Shown piece after piece: positions 1 through 5,797 of a stretch of DNA of 8,118 bases. Each line of letters begins with the position of its first letter. Position 1 is the first letter of the stretch. Source of the stretch: Streptomyces viridochromogenes. Its GTDB lineage: Bacteria > Actinomycetota > Actinomycetes > Streptomycetales > Streptomycetaceae. The translations under genes were made by a program, and so were the position numbers. The notes beneath the pieces are model-generated. The model did not search any database and had not been told where the DNA came from. It worked only from the letters and a program-made list of their open reading frames with translations. The stretch is taken from positions 1-8,118 of the forward strand of contig NZ_LGUR01000033.1 of NCBI RefSeq assembly GCF_001270495.1, written 5' to 3'.

Positions 1-34
1 GGGTGGAAGTGGGCGTGCGGGGTATTGCTCACCA

Positions 35-56
35 GGGTGGGTGGGGGGGCCGGGGG
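35..56 (+). other. G-quadruplex-forming motif
   Basis: Four G-runs (35-37, 39-41, 43-49 and 52-56) are separated by one- or two-base loops. This matches the canonical four-run, short-loop pattern for an intramolecular G-quadruplex on the + strand. Formation in the cell is inference, and such motifs are more common by chance in high-G+C DNA. Confidence 0.5.
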
Positions 57-145
57 AGGAAGGCTTGCCCGCGCCAGCGGGGTGCCGCTGCGCCCACCCG
101 TGCCGCCCCAGCGGCACGACTGCCCGCAGCTACGCTTGTTGTGGG

Positions 146-161
146 GCGGGCGCGCGTGCTG
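146..161 (+). repeat. 16-bp perfect direct repeat, copy 1
   Basis: GCGGGCGCGCGTGCTG occurs here and again at 686-701, exactly 540 bp downstream. Both copies are followed within about 15 bp by a GCxGCT(A/G)TG-like word, so they may be heads of the same decayed, longer unit. Confidence 0.5.
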
Positions 162-287
162 CGGGCCGCGGCAGCTATGTCTGTGGGGCCGGGCCGTTCG
201 GGCGTCCGACCGTTGCTGGGGCCGATGGGGCGGGCTGTCGTGGGCGGCTGCGCAGGCTGGGGTGGGCCGCCTGAGGTGGCGTCCGCC

Positions 288-528
288 GCTGTGTCGGTGG
301 GGTGGCTGTTCCTGCGGTGGTGTCGACGGGAGCGTAGGCCGGGTGGTGGTCCGTCCTGGGGGTGCCGGTCGCTGTGTCGGTGGGGTGGCCGTTCCTGGAG
401 TGGTGTCGACAGGCGCGCAGGCTGGGTGGGCGTTCTGGGGGTGTCCGGCGCTGTGCCGGTGGGCTGCCTGTCCTGTTGGGTGTCCGTGCTGTGGCGGGGG
501 GACGGGCCGTCTTGGGGTGGTTTCGGCA
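288..528. repeat. Three degenerate ~80-bp tandem repeat units
   Basis: Three successive blocks start with a GCTGTGTCGGTGGGGTGGC-like head at 288, 371 and 450, giving periods of 83 and 79 bp. The first two units also share a TGTTCCTGxxGTGGTGTCGAC-like middle (about 307-326 and 390-410) and a G-rich GGGGGTG tail. The third unit is more diverged. Fainter related heads occur near 174, 488 and 715. The alignment was made by eye, so the boundaries are approximate. Confidence 0.5.
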
Positions 529-685
529 GTCGTGCTGGTGGTGCGGTCCGTGCTCGAGGCGTGTGTGCGGCTGTGGGCCTCGGGCGGTCGGGTCTGAGGT
601 GGTGTGCTGGTGTGGCGGCGGGTGGCGCAGCCTGAGGTGGTGCTGCAGCTTCGCACGCTGTGAGGTGGTCCGAGTTCAGGTGCCT

Positions 686-701
686 GCGGGCGCGCGTGCT
701 G
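686..701 (+). repeat. 16-bp perfect direct repeat, copy 2
   Basis: This is identical to positions 146-161. The two copies bracket most of the G/T-rich degenerate repeat stretch. No target-site duplication or terminal inverted repeat is visible, so this does not look like a simple insertion element. Confidence 0.5.
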
Positions 702-872
702 GAGGCGGGTCTGCGGCTGTGCATGGCGGGGAGTCGGGGCTGTGGCGGCGGGGCGGCGCAGCACGAGGTGGGGCCGCAGCCTTGGGTCCTGGGGCGGGAC
801 GGCTGGAGGTGGGTCCGTGGGTGGGCTGCTCGTCCTGCAGGGGGCGGCCGTAGCTGTGCCGGTGGGTGGTGG

Positions 873-1280
873 TCAGGGGTGTGGGTGGGTTGGTCTGGGG
901 CCGTTGTCTTCTGGGGTCTCCGTGCCTGCCAGGTTGCCGAAGTCGTGGTCCGGGGGTGGGGACGGAGGGGCTACGTCGAGGCCGTAGTGGTGGTAGAGCT
1001 GGAGTTCCTGTTCGGGGGAGAGGTGGCGGCCGACGCCGAAGTCGGGGGCGTCCTTGATCAGGGCGCGGTCGAAGGGGACCTGGAGGGCGCCCTCCACCAG
1101 TTCGCTGGGCTCCAGGGGGACGAAGGCGTCCCGGGAGAAGAGGCCGGTGCGTATCGCGGCCCATTCCGGGACTCCGGTCGCGTCGTCGAGGTAGACCTCG
1201 TCGATGGTGCCGATCTTGGTGCCGTTGCGGTCGAAGGCCTTGCGGCCGATCAGATTGCGCGGATCGATGTCGGTCTGCAC
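873..1280 (-). CDS. PRC-barrel domain protein
   Basis: A small soluble protein of 135 residues. Residues about 8-75 fit a PRC-barrel: an IGRKAFDRNGTKIG opening, then IDEVYLDDATGVPEWAAI, then a hydrophobic FVPL strand. PRC-barrels are small beta-barrels found in photosynthetic reaction centre H subunits and in the RNA-processing protein RimM. In actinomycetes many stand alone, with unknown or stress-related roles. Residues about 86-100 (SPEQELQLYHHYG) look like a short helix, and the tail from 104 on is Pro-rich and probably disordered. The start is GTG at 1280, preceded by GGAGGG about 4 nt upstream. No signal peptide or membrane segment is visible. The gene is divergent from gcvP, with the riboswitch leader between them, so the two may share a promoter region but not a transcript. 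The domain call is fairly secure; the molecular role is unknown. Confidence 0.85.
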   Translation of the reverse strand: MQTDIDPRNLIGRKAFDRNGTKIGTIDEVYLDDATGVPEWAAIRTGLFSRDAFVPLEPSELVEGALQVPFDRALIKDAPDFGVGRHLSPEQELQLYHHYGLDVAPPSPPPDHDFGNLAGTETPEDNGPRPTHPHP

Positions 1281-1361
1281 GGGCCCTCCACTGGTCGCAA
1301 CTCATCCGTAAGCACTACGAAAAGGCACATTGGGGAGCGCGGCCACTCGAAGGTTCGTGCG

Positions 1362-1389
1362 TTGACCCCGCTGGTAGGCTTGCTAGCGG
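1362..1389 (+). promoter_or_regulatory. Candidate promoter of the gcvP riboswitch leader
   Basis: TTGACC at 1362-1367 resembles a -35 box and is followed after 16 nt by TAGCGG (1384-1389), a weak -10 box. Alternatively TAGGCT at 1375-1380 is a good Streptomyces-type TANNNT -10 box without a matching -35. Either option places the transcript start at about 1387-1397, just before the first aptamer near 1403. That location supports a promoter here, but which hexamers are used is uncertain. Confidence 0.4.
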
Positions 1390-1402
1390 CTGCTGACCCC
1401 GT

Positions 1403-1605
1403 GCGGGAGAGTCCTCCGGACACCATCCGGAGGCGCCGAAGGAGCAAATCCTCCCCGGAATCTCTCAGGCACACGTACCGCACGGACGAGGTCACTCTGG
1501 AAAGCAGGGCGGGTGTCGATGGCCTCCGCTCTCACCGACGGTGAAAACCGGGAACCCTGTGGTGACCCGGTGAAGCTCTCAGGTTGAGATGACAGAGGGG
1601 GAGGC
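1403..1605 (+). ncRNA. Tandem (two-aptamer) glycine riboswitch
   Basis: This is a cis-acting leader RNA that binds glycine and controls gcvP. Aptamer 1 spans about 1405-1500. It has P1 AGAGT/ACTCT (1408-1412/1494-1498), a perfect 7-bp P2 (1413-1419/1427-1433), the GCCGAAGGAGCAA core at about 1434-1447, and CTCTCAGG at 1462-1469. Aptamer 2 spans about 1521-1606. It has P1 GGCCTCC/GGAGGCC (1521-1527/1600-1606) continued by CTCT/AGAG (1529-1532/1594-1597), a very short P2 (1533-1536/1540-1543), P3 ACCGGG/CCCGGT (1547-1552/1566-1571), and a second CTCTCAGG at 1576-1583. The GATGACAGAGGGG ending is typical of the class. Glycine riboswitches usually turn genes on, letting cells degrade excess glycine, and one on gcvP in Streptomyces griseus has, to my recollection, been reported. 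No U-rich terminator follows, so translational control is likely. Confidence 0.93.
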
Positions 1606-1652
1606 CGTCCGGGTACCCGCGCCGTGGTGCCCCTCGAAGGTCGTGTCAGACC

Positions 1653-1658
1653 AGGAGG
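1653..1658 (+). promoter_or_regulatory. gcvP ribosome binding site, probable riboswitch target
   Basis: AGGAGG lies 8 nt before the ATG at 1667, which fixes the start of gcvP. The segment GGAGGCC at 1654-1660 is identical to the 3' strand of aptamer-2 P1 (1600-1606) and fully complementary to the 5' strand GGCCTCC (1521-1527). The ribosome binding site can therefore be masked by the 5' strand when P1 is open. The masking is inferred from pairing alone. Confidence 0.85.
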
Positions 1659-1666
1659 CCTCCGCA

Positions 1667-4552
1667 ATGACCGCCCATCGCATTCCGCTCTCCGAGCTCG
1701 AACAGGGGATCCCTTTCGAGCAGCGCCACATTGGTCCTGATCATGAGGCTCGGGCCAAGATGCTCGCGCATGTCGGGTACGGCTCGCTCGACGAGCTCAC
1801 CGCCGCCGCCGTGCCGGATGTGATCAAGAACGCCGACTCTCTTGATCTGCCGGGGGCGCGGACCGAGGCCGAGGTGCTCGCCGAGCTGCGGTCGCTCGCC
1901 GATCGCAATCAGGTGCTCGATTCCATGATCGGGCTCGGGTACTACGGGACCTTCACGCCGCCGGTCATCCTGCGGAACGTCATGGAGAATCCGGCCTGGT
2001 ACACGGCCTACACGCCGTACCAGCCCGAGATCTCGCAGGGGCGGCTCGAGGCGCTTCTCAACTTCCAGACCGTGGTCGCCGACCTCACCGGGCTGCCGAC
2101 CTCCGGCGCCTCGCTGCTCGACGAGGGGACGGCGGCGGCCGAGGCCATGTCCCTGTCCCGGCGCATGGGCAAGAACAAGAAGGGGCTGTTCCTGGTCGAC
2201 GCGGATGTGCTGCCGCAGACTGTCGCCGTGATCGAGACCCGGGCCGAGCCCACGGGGGTCGAGGTTGTCGTCGCTGACCTGAGCGGCGGGATTCCGGCCG
2301 ACCTCGCCTCGCGTGAGATCAACGGTGTGCTCCTGCAGTACCCGGGCGCGTCCGGTGCCGTACGGGACATCAAGCCCGTCATCGAGCAGGCCCATGAGCT
2401 TGGCGCTCTCGTCACCGTCGCCGCCGATCTGCTCGCGCTCACGCTGCTGAAGTCGCCCGGTGAGCTCGGGGCGGACATCGCGGTCGGGACGACGCAGCGG
2501 TTCGGTGTGCCGATGGGCTTCGGCGGTCCGCACGCCGGCTACATGGCCGTACAGGAGAAGTTCGCGCGCAGCCTGCCGGGGCGGCTCGTGGGTGTGTCCG
2601 TGGACGCCGATGGGAACAAGGCCTACCGGCTGGCGCTGCAGACGCGTGAGCAGCACATCCGGCGGGAGAAGGCGACCAGCAACATCTGTACGGCGCAGGT
2701 GCTGCTCGCTGTCATGGCCGGGATGTACGCCGTCTACCACGGGCCCGAGGGGCTGCGCGGCATCGCCCGGCGCACTCATCGGTATGCCGCCGTTCTGGCC
2801 GCCGGGCTCGCTGCCGGTGGCGTCGAGGTCGTGCATGGCTCCTACTTCGACACGGTGACCGTACGGGTGCCCTCGAAGGCCGCCGAGATCGTCGCCGCAG
2901 CTCGGCAGAACGGCGTCAATCTGCACCTCGTCGACGCCGACCACGTGTCCGTCGCCTGCGACGAGACCACGAACCGGGCCCAGCTGGGTGCCGTATGGAC
3001 GGCGTTCGGGGTCGAGGGGGACATCGAGGCGCTGGACGCGGGGACCGAGGACGCTCTTGCGGGCGGGCTGCTGCGCAGCGACGAGTACCTCACGCACCCC
3101 GTCTTCCACCAGTACCGTTCCGAGACCGCGATGCTGCGCTACCTGCGCAGGCTCGCCGACCGCGACTACGCGCTGGACCGGGGCATGATCCCGCTGGGGT
3201 CCTGCACGATGAAGCTGAACGCGACCACCGAGATGGAGCCGGTCACCTGGCCGGAGTTCGGGCAGCTGCACCCCTTCGCCCCCGCGGAGCAGGCGCAGGG
3301 CTATCTGACGCTCATCCGCGAGCTGGAGGAACGTCTCGCCGAGGTCACCGGCTACGACAAGGTGTCGTTGCAGCCCAACGCAGGGTCCCAGGGTGAGCTG
3401 GCCGGTCTGCTCGCCGTACGCGGGTACCACCGGGCCAACGGGGACGAGCAGCGGACCGTGTGTCTGATTCCGTCCTCCGCTCATGGCACCAATGCCGCGA
3501 GCGCCGTCATGGCCGGCATGAAGGTCGTCGTCGTGAAGACCGCCGGGGACGGTGAGATCGACGTCGAGGATCTGCGGGCGAAGATCGAGCAGTACCGCGA
3601 CGAGCTGTCGGTGCTGATGATCACGTATCCGTCGACGCACGGTGTGTTCGAGGAACACGTCGCCGACATCTGTGCGCAGGTGCACGAGGCCGGCGGGCAG
3701 GTGTACGTCGACGGCGCCAACCTCAACGCCCTTGTGGGACTTGCCAAGCCGGGCCACTTCGGCGGCGACGTCTCGCATCTGAATCTGCACAAGACCTTCT
3801 GCATTCCCCATGGCGGTGGCGGTCCGGGTGTCGGGCCGGTCGGTGTGCGGGCGCATCTGGCGCCGTATCTGCCGAACCACCCGATGCAGCCTGCCGCCGG
3901 TCCGGAGACGGGTGTCGGGCCGATCTCGGCCGCGCCCTGGGGTTCCGCGGGGATCCTGCCGATCTCTTGGGCGTACGTACGGCTCATGGGTGGCGAGGGG
4001 CTCAAGCGGGCCACGCAGGTGGCCGTGCTGTCCGCCAACTACATCGCCAAGCGGCTGGAGCCGCACTACCCGGTGCTCTACACGGGGCCGGGCGGGCTCG
4101 TCGCGCACGAGTGCATCATCGATCTGCGGCCGCTGACCAAGGCGACCGGGGTGAGCGTGGACGACGTGGCCAAGCGGCTCATCGACTACGGCTTCCACGC
4201 GCCGACGATGTCGTTCCCGGTGGCCGGGACTCTGATGATCGAGCCGACCGAGTCCGAGGACCTGAACGAACTCGACCGTTTCTGCGAGGCGATGATCGCC
4301 ATCCGTGCGGAGATCGAGAAGGTCGGGTCGGGTGACTGGCCGGCCGACGACAACCCGCTGCGGAACGCTCCGCACACCGCGGGCGCGCTGGGCGGCGAGT
4401 GGGAGCACGGGTACAGCCGGGAGGAGGCCGTGTTCCCGGCCGGTGTGTCGGTCGCCGACAAGTACTGGCCGCCGGTGCGCCGGATCGACCAGGCTTTCGG
4501 TGACCGGAATCTGGTGTGCTCCTGCCCGCCGATGGATGCGTACGAAGGCTGA
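1667..4552 (+). CDS. gcvP: Glycine dehydrogenase (decarboxylating), P-protein
   Basis: This is the P-protein of the glycine cleavage system. It is a pyridoxal-phosphate enzyme that decarboxylates glycine and passes the aminomethyl group to the lipoyl arm of GcvH in the cytosol. It has 961 residues, the usual length of the single-chain form (E. coli about 957). The N-terminal half holds IGLGYYGT (about 88-95) and [11 protein letters not shown] (116-126). The C-terminal half holds GSCTMKLN (511-518), SAHGTNAAS (about 604-612), and the PLP-binding lysine K709 in LNLHKTF, followed by the glycine-rich [11 protein letters not shown] loop. It ends in MDAYEG, as often in actinobacteria. An in-frame ATG at 1589 would add 26 residues, but it lies inside the riboswitch; the ATG at 1667 has AGGAGG 8 nt upstream and gives the family N-terminus. 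gcvT and gcvH are not adjacent. Transcription probably ends at the stem at 4574-4615. Confidence 0.97.
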   Translation: MTAHRIPLSELEQGIPFEQRHIGPDHEARAKMLAHVGYGSLDELTAAAVPDVIKNADSLDLPGARTEAEVLAELRSLADRNQVLDSMIGLGYYGTFTPPVILRNVMENPAWYTAYTPYQPEISQGRLEALLNFQTVVADLTGLPTSGASLLDEGTAAAEAMSLSRRMGKNKKGLFLVDADVLPQTVAVIETRAEPTGVEVVVADLSGGIPADLASREINGVLLQYPGASGAVRDIKPVIEQAHELGALVTVAADLLALTLLKSPGELGADIAVGTTQRFGVPMGFGGPHAGYMAVQEKFARSLPGRLVGVSVDADGNKAYRLALQTREQHIRREKATSNICTAQVLLAVMAGMYAVYHGPEGLRGIARRTHRYAAVLAAGLAAGGVEVVHGSYFDTVTVRVPSKAAEIVAAARQNGVNLHLVDADHVSVACDETTNRAQLGAVWTAFGVEGDIEALDAGTEDALAGGLLRSDEYLTHPVFHQYRSETAMLRYLRRLADRDYALDRGMIPLGSCTMKLNATTEMEPVTWPEFGQLHPFAPAEQAQGYLTLIRELEERLAEVTGYDKVSLQPNAGSQGELAGLLAVRGYHRANGDEQRTVCLIPSSAHGTNAASAVMAGMKVVVVKTAGDGEIDVEDLRAKIEQYRDELSVLMITYPSTHGVFEEHVADICAQVHEAGGQVYVDGANLNALVGLAKPGHFGGDVSHLNLHKTFCIPHGGGGPGVGPVGVRAHLAPYLPNHPMQPAAGPETGVGPISAAPWGSAGILPISWAYVRLMGGEGLKRATQVAVLSANYIAKRLEPHYPVLYTGPGGLVAHECIIDLRPLTKATGVSVDDVAKRLIDYGFHAPTMSFPVAGTLMIEPTESEDLNELDRFCEAMIAIRAEIEKVGSGDWPADDNPLRNAPHTAGALGGEWEHGYSREEAVFPAGVSVADKYWPPVRRIDQAFGDRNLVCSCPPMDAYEG

Positions 4553-4573
4553 TGTACAGGCGTTAGGCATACG

Positions 4574-4615
4574 AAGGGCTCCGCCCCGGCCGCAGGTGGC
4601 CGGGGCGGAGCCCTT
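4574..4615. terminator. Bidirectional hairpin terminator
   Basis: A perfect 18-bp inverted repeat (4574-4591 and 4598-4615) has a 6-nt loop, GCAGGT. It lies 21 nt after the gcvP stop and 6 nt beyond the end of the convergent Mop gene. The arms begin AAGGG and end CCCTT, so a short U pair follows the stem on either strand, but there is no long U tract. Such strong GC stems between convergent genes are common terminators in Streptomyces, and this one probably serves both gcvP and the Mop gene. Confidence 0.88.
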
Positions 4616-4621
4616 GTGCGT

Positions 4622-5041
4622 TCATGCCGTGGTCAGCGCCACCTCCGTCGCCTTGACCAGCGCGACGACCGGCATTCCGGGGGAGAGGGCCAGGTCGGTG
4701 GTGGCGTCCCTGGTGATGGCCGCCGTCAGAGCGGCGCCCTCCACGGCGATCTTGACCGATGCCATCGCGCCGCCCGTGGCGATGCCGGTGACCGTGCCGG
4801 GGAGTTGGTTGCGGATGGACAGGCCCTTGATCGGGGTGGTGGAGAGGGAGATCTCCGTTGCCTTCACCAAAGCGGTGACGGCGGTTCCTTCGGCCAGGCC
4901 GAGGTCTTCGACGGCGTCGAGGGTGATCGCCGCGGTGAGGTCCTGGCCGCCGTTGAGGTGGACCTTGACGGTGGCCATGACCTCGCCGGGGGTGATGGCC
5001 GTGACCGTGCCGGGGAGCTGGTTGCGGGTGCTCAGGCTCAT
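4622..5041 (-). CDS. Molbindin-like protein with two Mop/TOBE domains
   Basis: A small cytosolic protein of 139 residues made of two copies of the Mop (TOBE-type) molybdate-binding domain, about residues 3-68 and 74-138. Both copies start with RNQLPGTVT (6-14 and 77-85), have a central (V)KV/(V)KI strand and LTAAIT (35-40 and 105-110), and end in ALVKATE (57-63 and 127-133). By hand alignment they are roughly 60% identical. Family knowledge: Mop domains oligomerise and bind molybdate or tungstate at subunit interfaces, serving as storage or buffering proteins (molbindins, ModG) or as the regulatory tail of ModC and ModE. There is no DNA-binding or ATPase domain here, so storage or homeostasis is the best inference. 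The ATG start has GAGG 8 nt upstream. No molybdate transporter gene is adjacent. It is convergent with gcvP. Confidence 0.9.
   Translation of the reverse strand: MSLSTRNQLPGTVTAITPGEVMATVKVHLNGGQDLTAAITLDAVEDLGLAEGTAVTALVKATEISLSTTPIKGLSIRNQLPGTVTGIATGGAMASVKIAVEGAALTAAITRDATTDLALSPGMPVVALVKATEVALTTA
4788..4817. repeat. Intragenic direct repeat in the Mop gene, copy 1
   Basis: This 30-bp segment, beginning GTGACCGTGCCGGGGAG, recurs at 5001-5030 with 2 mismatches, 213 bp (71 codons) away. It encodes the shared RNQLPGTVT segment that opens each Mop domain. Confidence 0.85.
5001..5030. repeat. Intragenic direct repeat in the Mop gene, copy 2
   Basis: The partner of 4788-4817, differing at 2 of 30 positions (C for T and G for A). 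The exact 71-codon spacing reflects the internal duplication of the Mop domain. Recombination between the copies would give an in-frame single-domain protein. Confidence 0.85.
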
Positions 5042-5173
5042 GTGGGACGCCTCGCAGACGGTGGGGTATCGCGCGGTACGTAGGAATTATGTGGATTTGC
5101 GGACGCTCGTCCCTACCGTAGTGGCGTCGGGCGCCCGGTCACGTGCGGTGGCCGCCATTGCGGCGCACGCCGT
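5042..5173. other. Intergenic gap upstream of the Mop gene
   Basis: This gap holds no gene. It contains an A/T-rich patch (about 5084-5098), unusual for the window, with CATAAT on the minus strand (5091-5086) as a possible -10 box. A 12-bp dyad, GGACGCTCGTCC (5101-5112), lies where a -35 box or operator would be. No good TTGACA-like hexamer is present, so a Mop-gene promoter here is plausible but unproven. At 5142-5169 a bulged hairpin (CGTGC/GCACG and GCCGC/GCGGC) sits just past the stop of the PH-like gene and could act as a weak terminator for it. Confidence 0.4.
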
Positions 5174-5716
5174 TCAGAAGAAGCCCGACGCTCTCAGCAC
5201 CGCCTGCACCGTCGCGTCGTCGATCTGGTGCCCCAGCCGCTCCAGTACGTCCGTGCCTTCGAGCAGCGTGCCGCGTTCCCGTGAGCGGCGTACCCCGGTG
5301 TCCAACTCGTGCCACAGCAAGGGGTTGGCGACCAGGATCCGTGGGTCCAGGTCCAGGCGGCAGCCGTCCGTGTCGCGCAGGGTCAGGAGGGCGGAGACGC
5401 GGCCGTGCTGACGTACGGCCACCAGCTCGTCCGTGCGCACCGCCTGCCGTCGTACGAGGCCACGGACCTCCAGCCAGCCGGGGCCGGCGGTCACGCGCTG
5501 GGGGAGGAGGATGGTGAAGAGTACGGCGGTCAGGGCCAGCCACAGCAGGGTGCGTGCCGGCGTCAGGCTCTCCCCGTCCAGGTCGACCAGCAGGGTCATG
5601 CCGAGGAACGCCAGGGCGCAGCCCAGGGCGAACCGGGCGCTGCCACGCCAGTGGCGGTCGCCGGTCGCGGCCGGACGCGGTCCGCTTCCCTGCACAGTGC
5701 AGACGGTAGGGGCCAC
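5174..5716 (-). CDS. Membrane protein with PH-like domain
   Basis: A predicted membrane protein of 180 residues. Two hydrophobic segments lie at about 27-45 and 53-71, separated by a short acidic hairpin, which suggests a two-helix anchor with both ends in the cytoplasm. The stretch from about 74 to 130 (TAGPGWLEVRGLVRRQAV, then LVAVRQHGRVSALLTLRDTDG and LDLDPRILV) has the alternating strand pattern and WLEVRGLVRR-type motif of bacterial PH-domain membrane proteins common in actinomycetes. The C-terminus is helical, with a DDATVQAVLRASGFF end. The function is not known. The first usable start is GTG at 5716; it has no clear Shine-Dalgarno, and a second GTG seven codons in is an alternative. 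The gene follows the permease in the same direction by 81 bp, so cotranscription is possible. Confidence 0.75.
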   Translation of the reverse strand: MAPTVCTVQGSGPRPAATGDRHWRGSARFALGCALAFLGMTLLVDLDGESLTPARTLLWLALTAVLFTILLPQRVTAGPGWLEVRGLVRRQAVRTDELVAVRQHGRVSALLTLRDTDGCRLDLDPRILVANPLLWHELDTGVRRSRERGTLLEGTDVLERLGHQIDDATVQAVLRASGFF

Positions 5717-5797
5717 AGCGTCGGAACGGCCCTGTCCCTGCGGCGCTCTGACGCCTTACGGCGCAACCTTGACGCGATCCTGATGGCCGCGGCCGTT
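5717..5797. other. Gap between permease and PH-like genes
   Basis: This 81-bp gap contains a 10-bp palindrome, GGCCGCGGCC (5785-5794), just after the permease stop. It also has two mutually exclusive small hairpins that share CGCC at 5752-5755: one with GGCG at 5742-5745, the other with GGCG at 5760-5763. None is a strong terminator and no clear promoter is visible, so readthrough from permease to PH-like gene is possible. Confidence 0.35.

Larger units (their letters stand above)
1..872. other. Gene-free G/T-rich stretch with degenerate repeats
   Basis: No coding region is supported here. Reading frames stay open on both strands only because the sequence is so G+C rich. The predicted peptides are W/R/G-rich on the + strand and P/R/H/T-rich on the - strand, with no recognisable domain and no convincing ribosome binding site. 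The + strand is strongly G-biased and full of GGTGG and GCTGTG-like words. Repeat periods of 83 and 79 bp are not multiples of three, so any frame would shift from copy to copy, which argues against translation. It may be decayed intergenic sequence or the remnant of a repeat array. I cannot exclude a small RNA. Confidence 0.6.

Noticed and set aside
534..541. An E. coli-type Chi octamer, GCTGGTGG
   Set aside because: It is a single occurrence in sequence already full of GGTGG words. Chi specificity differs between bacteria, so there is no support for function.
3..635. Plus-strand open frames of about 190-210 residues in the left flank
   Set aside because: They are W/G/R/C-rich translations of G-runs that overlap each other in different frames, with no family resemblance.
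29..724. A 231-residue minus-strand open frame in the left flank
   Set aside because: It is P/R/T/H-rich low complexity, and the underlying repeats have non-triplet periods. No recognisable fold or start signal is present.
1646..4570. A 974-residue open frame antisense to the whole of gcvP
   Set aside because: It mirrors gcvP codons in high-G+C DNA, where antisense frames rarely meet stops. The peptide is R/H/P/G/V/D-rich with no domain, and the plus-strand gene is unmistakable.
4305..5411. A 368-residue plus-strand open frame running from gcvP through the Mop gene
   Set aside because: It crosses the perfect terminator stem and is out of frame with gcvP and antisense to the Mop gene. Its composition is R/S/T/A/V-rich without domains.
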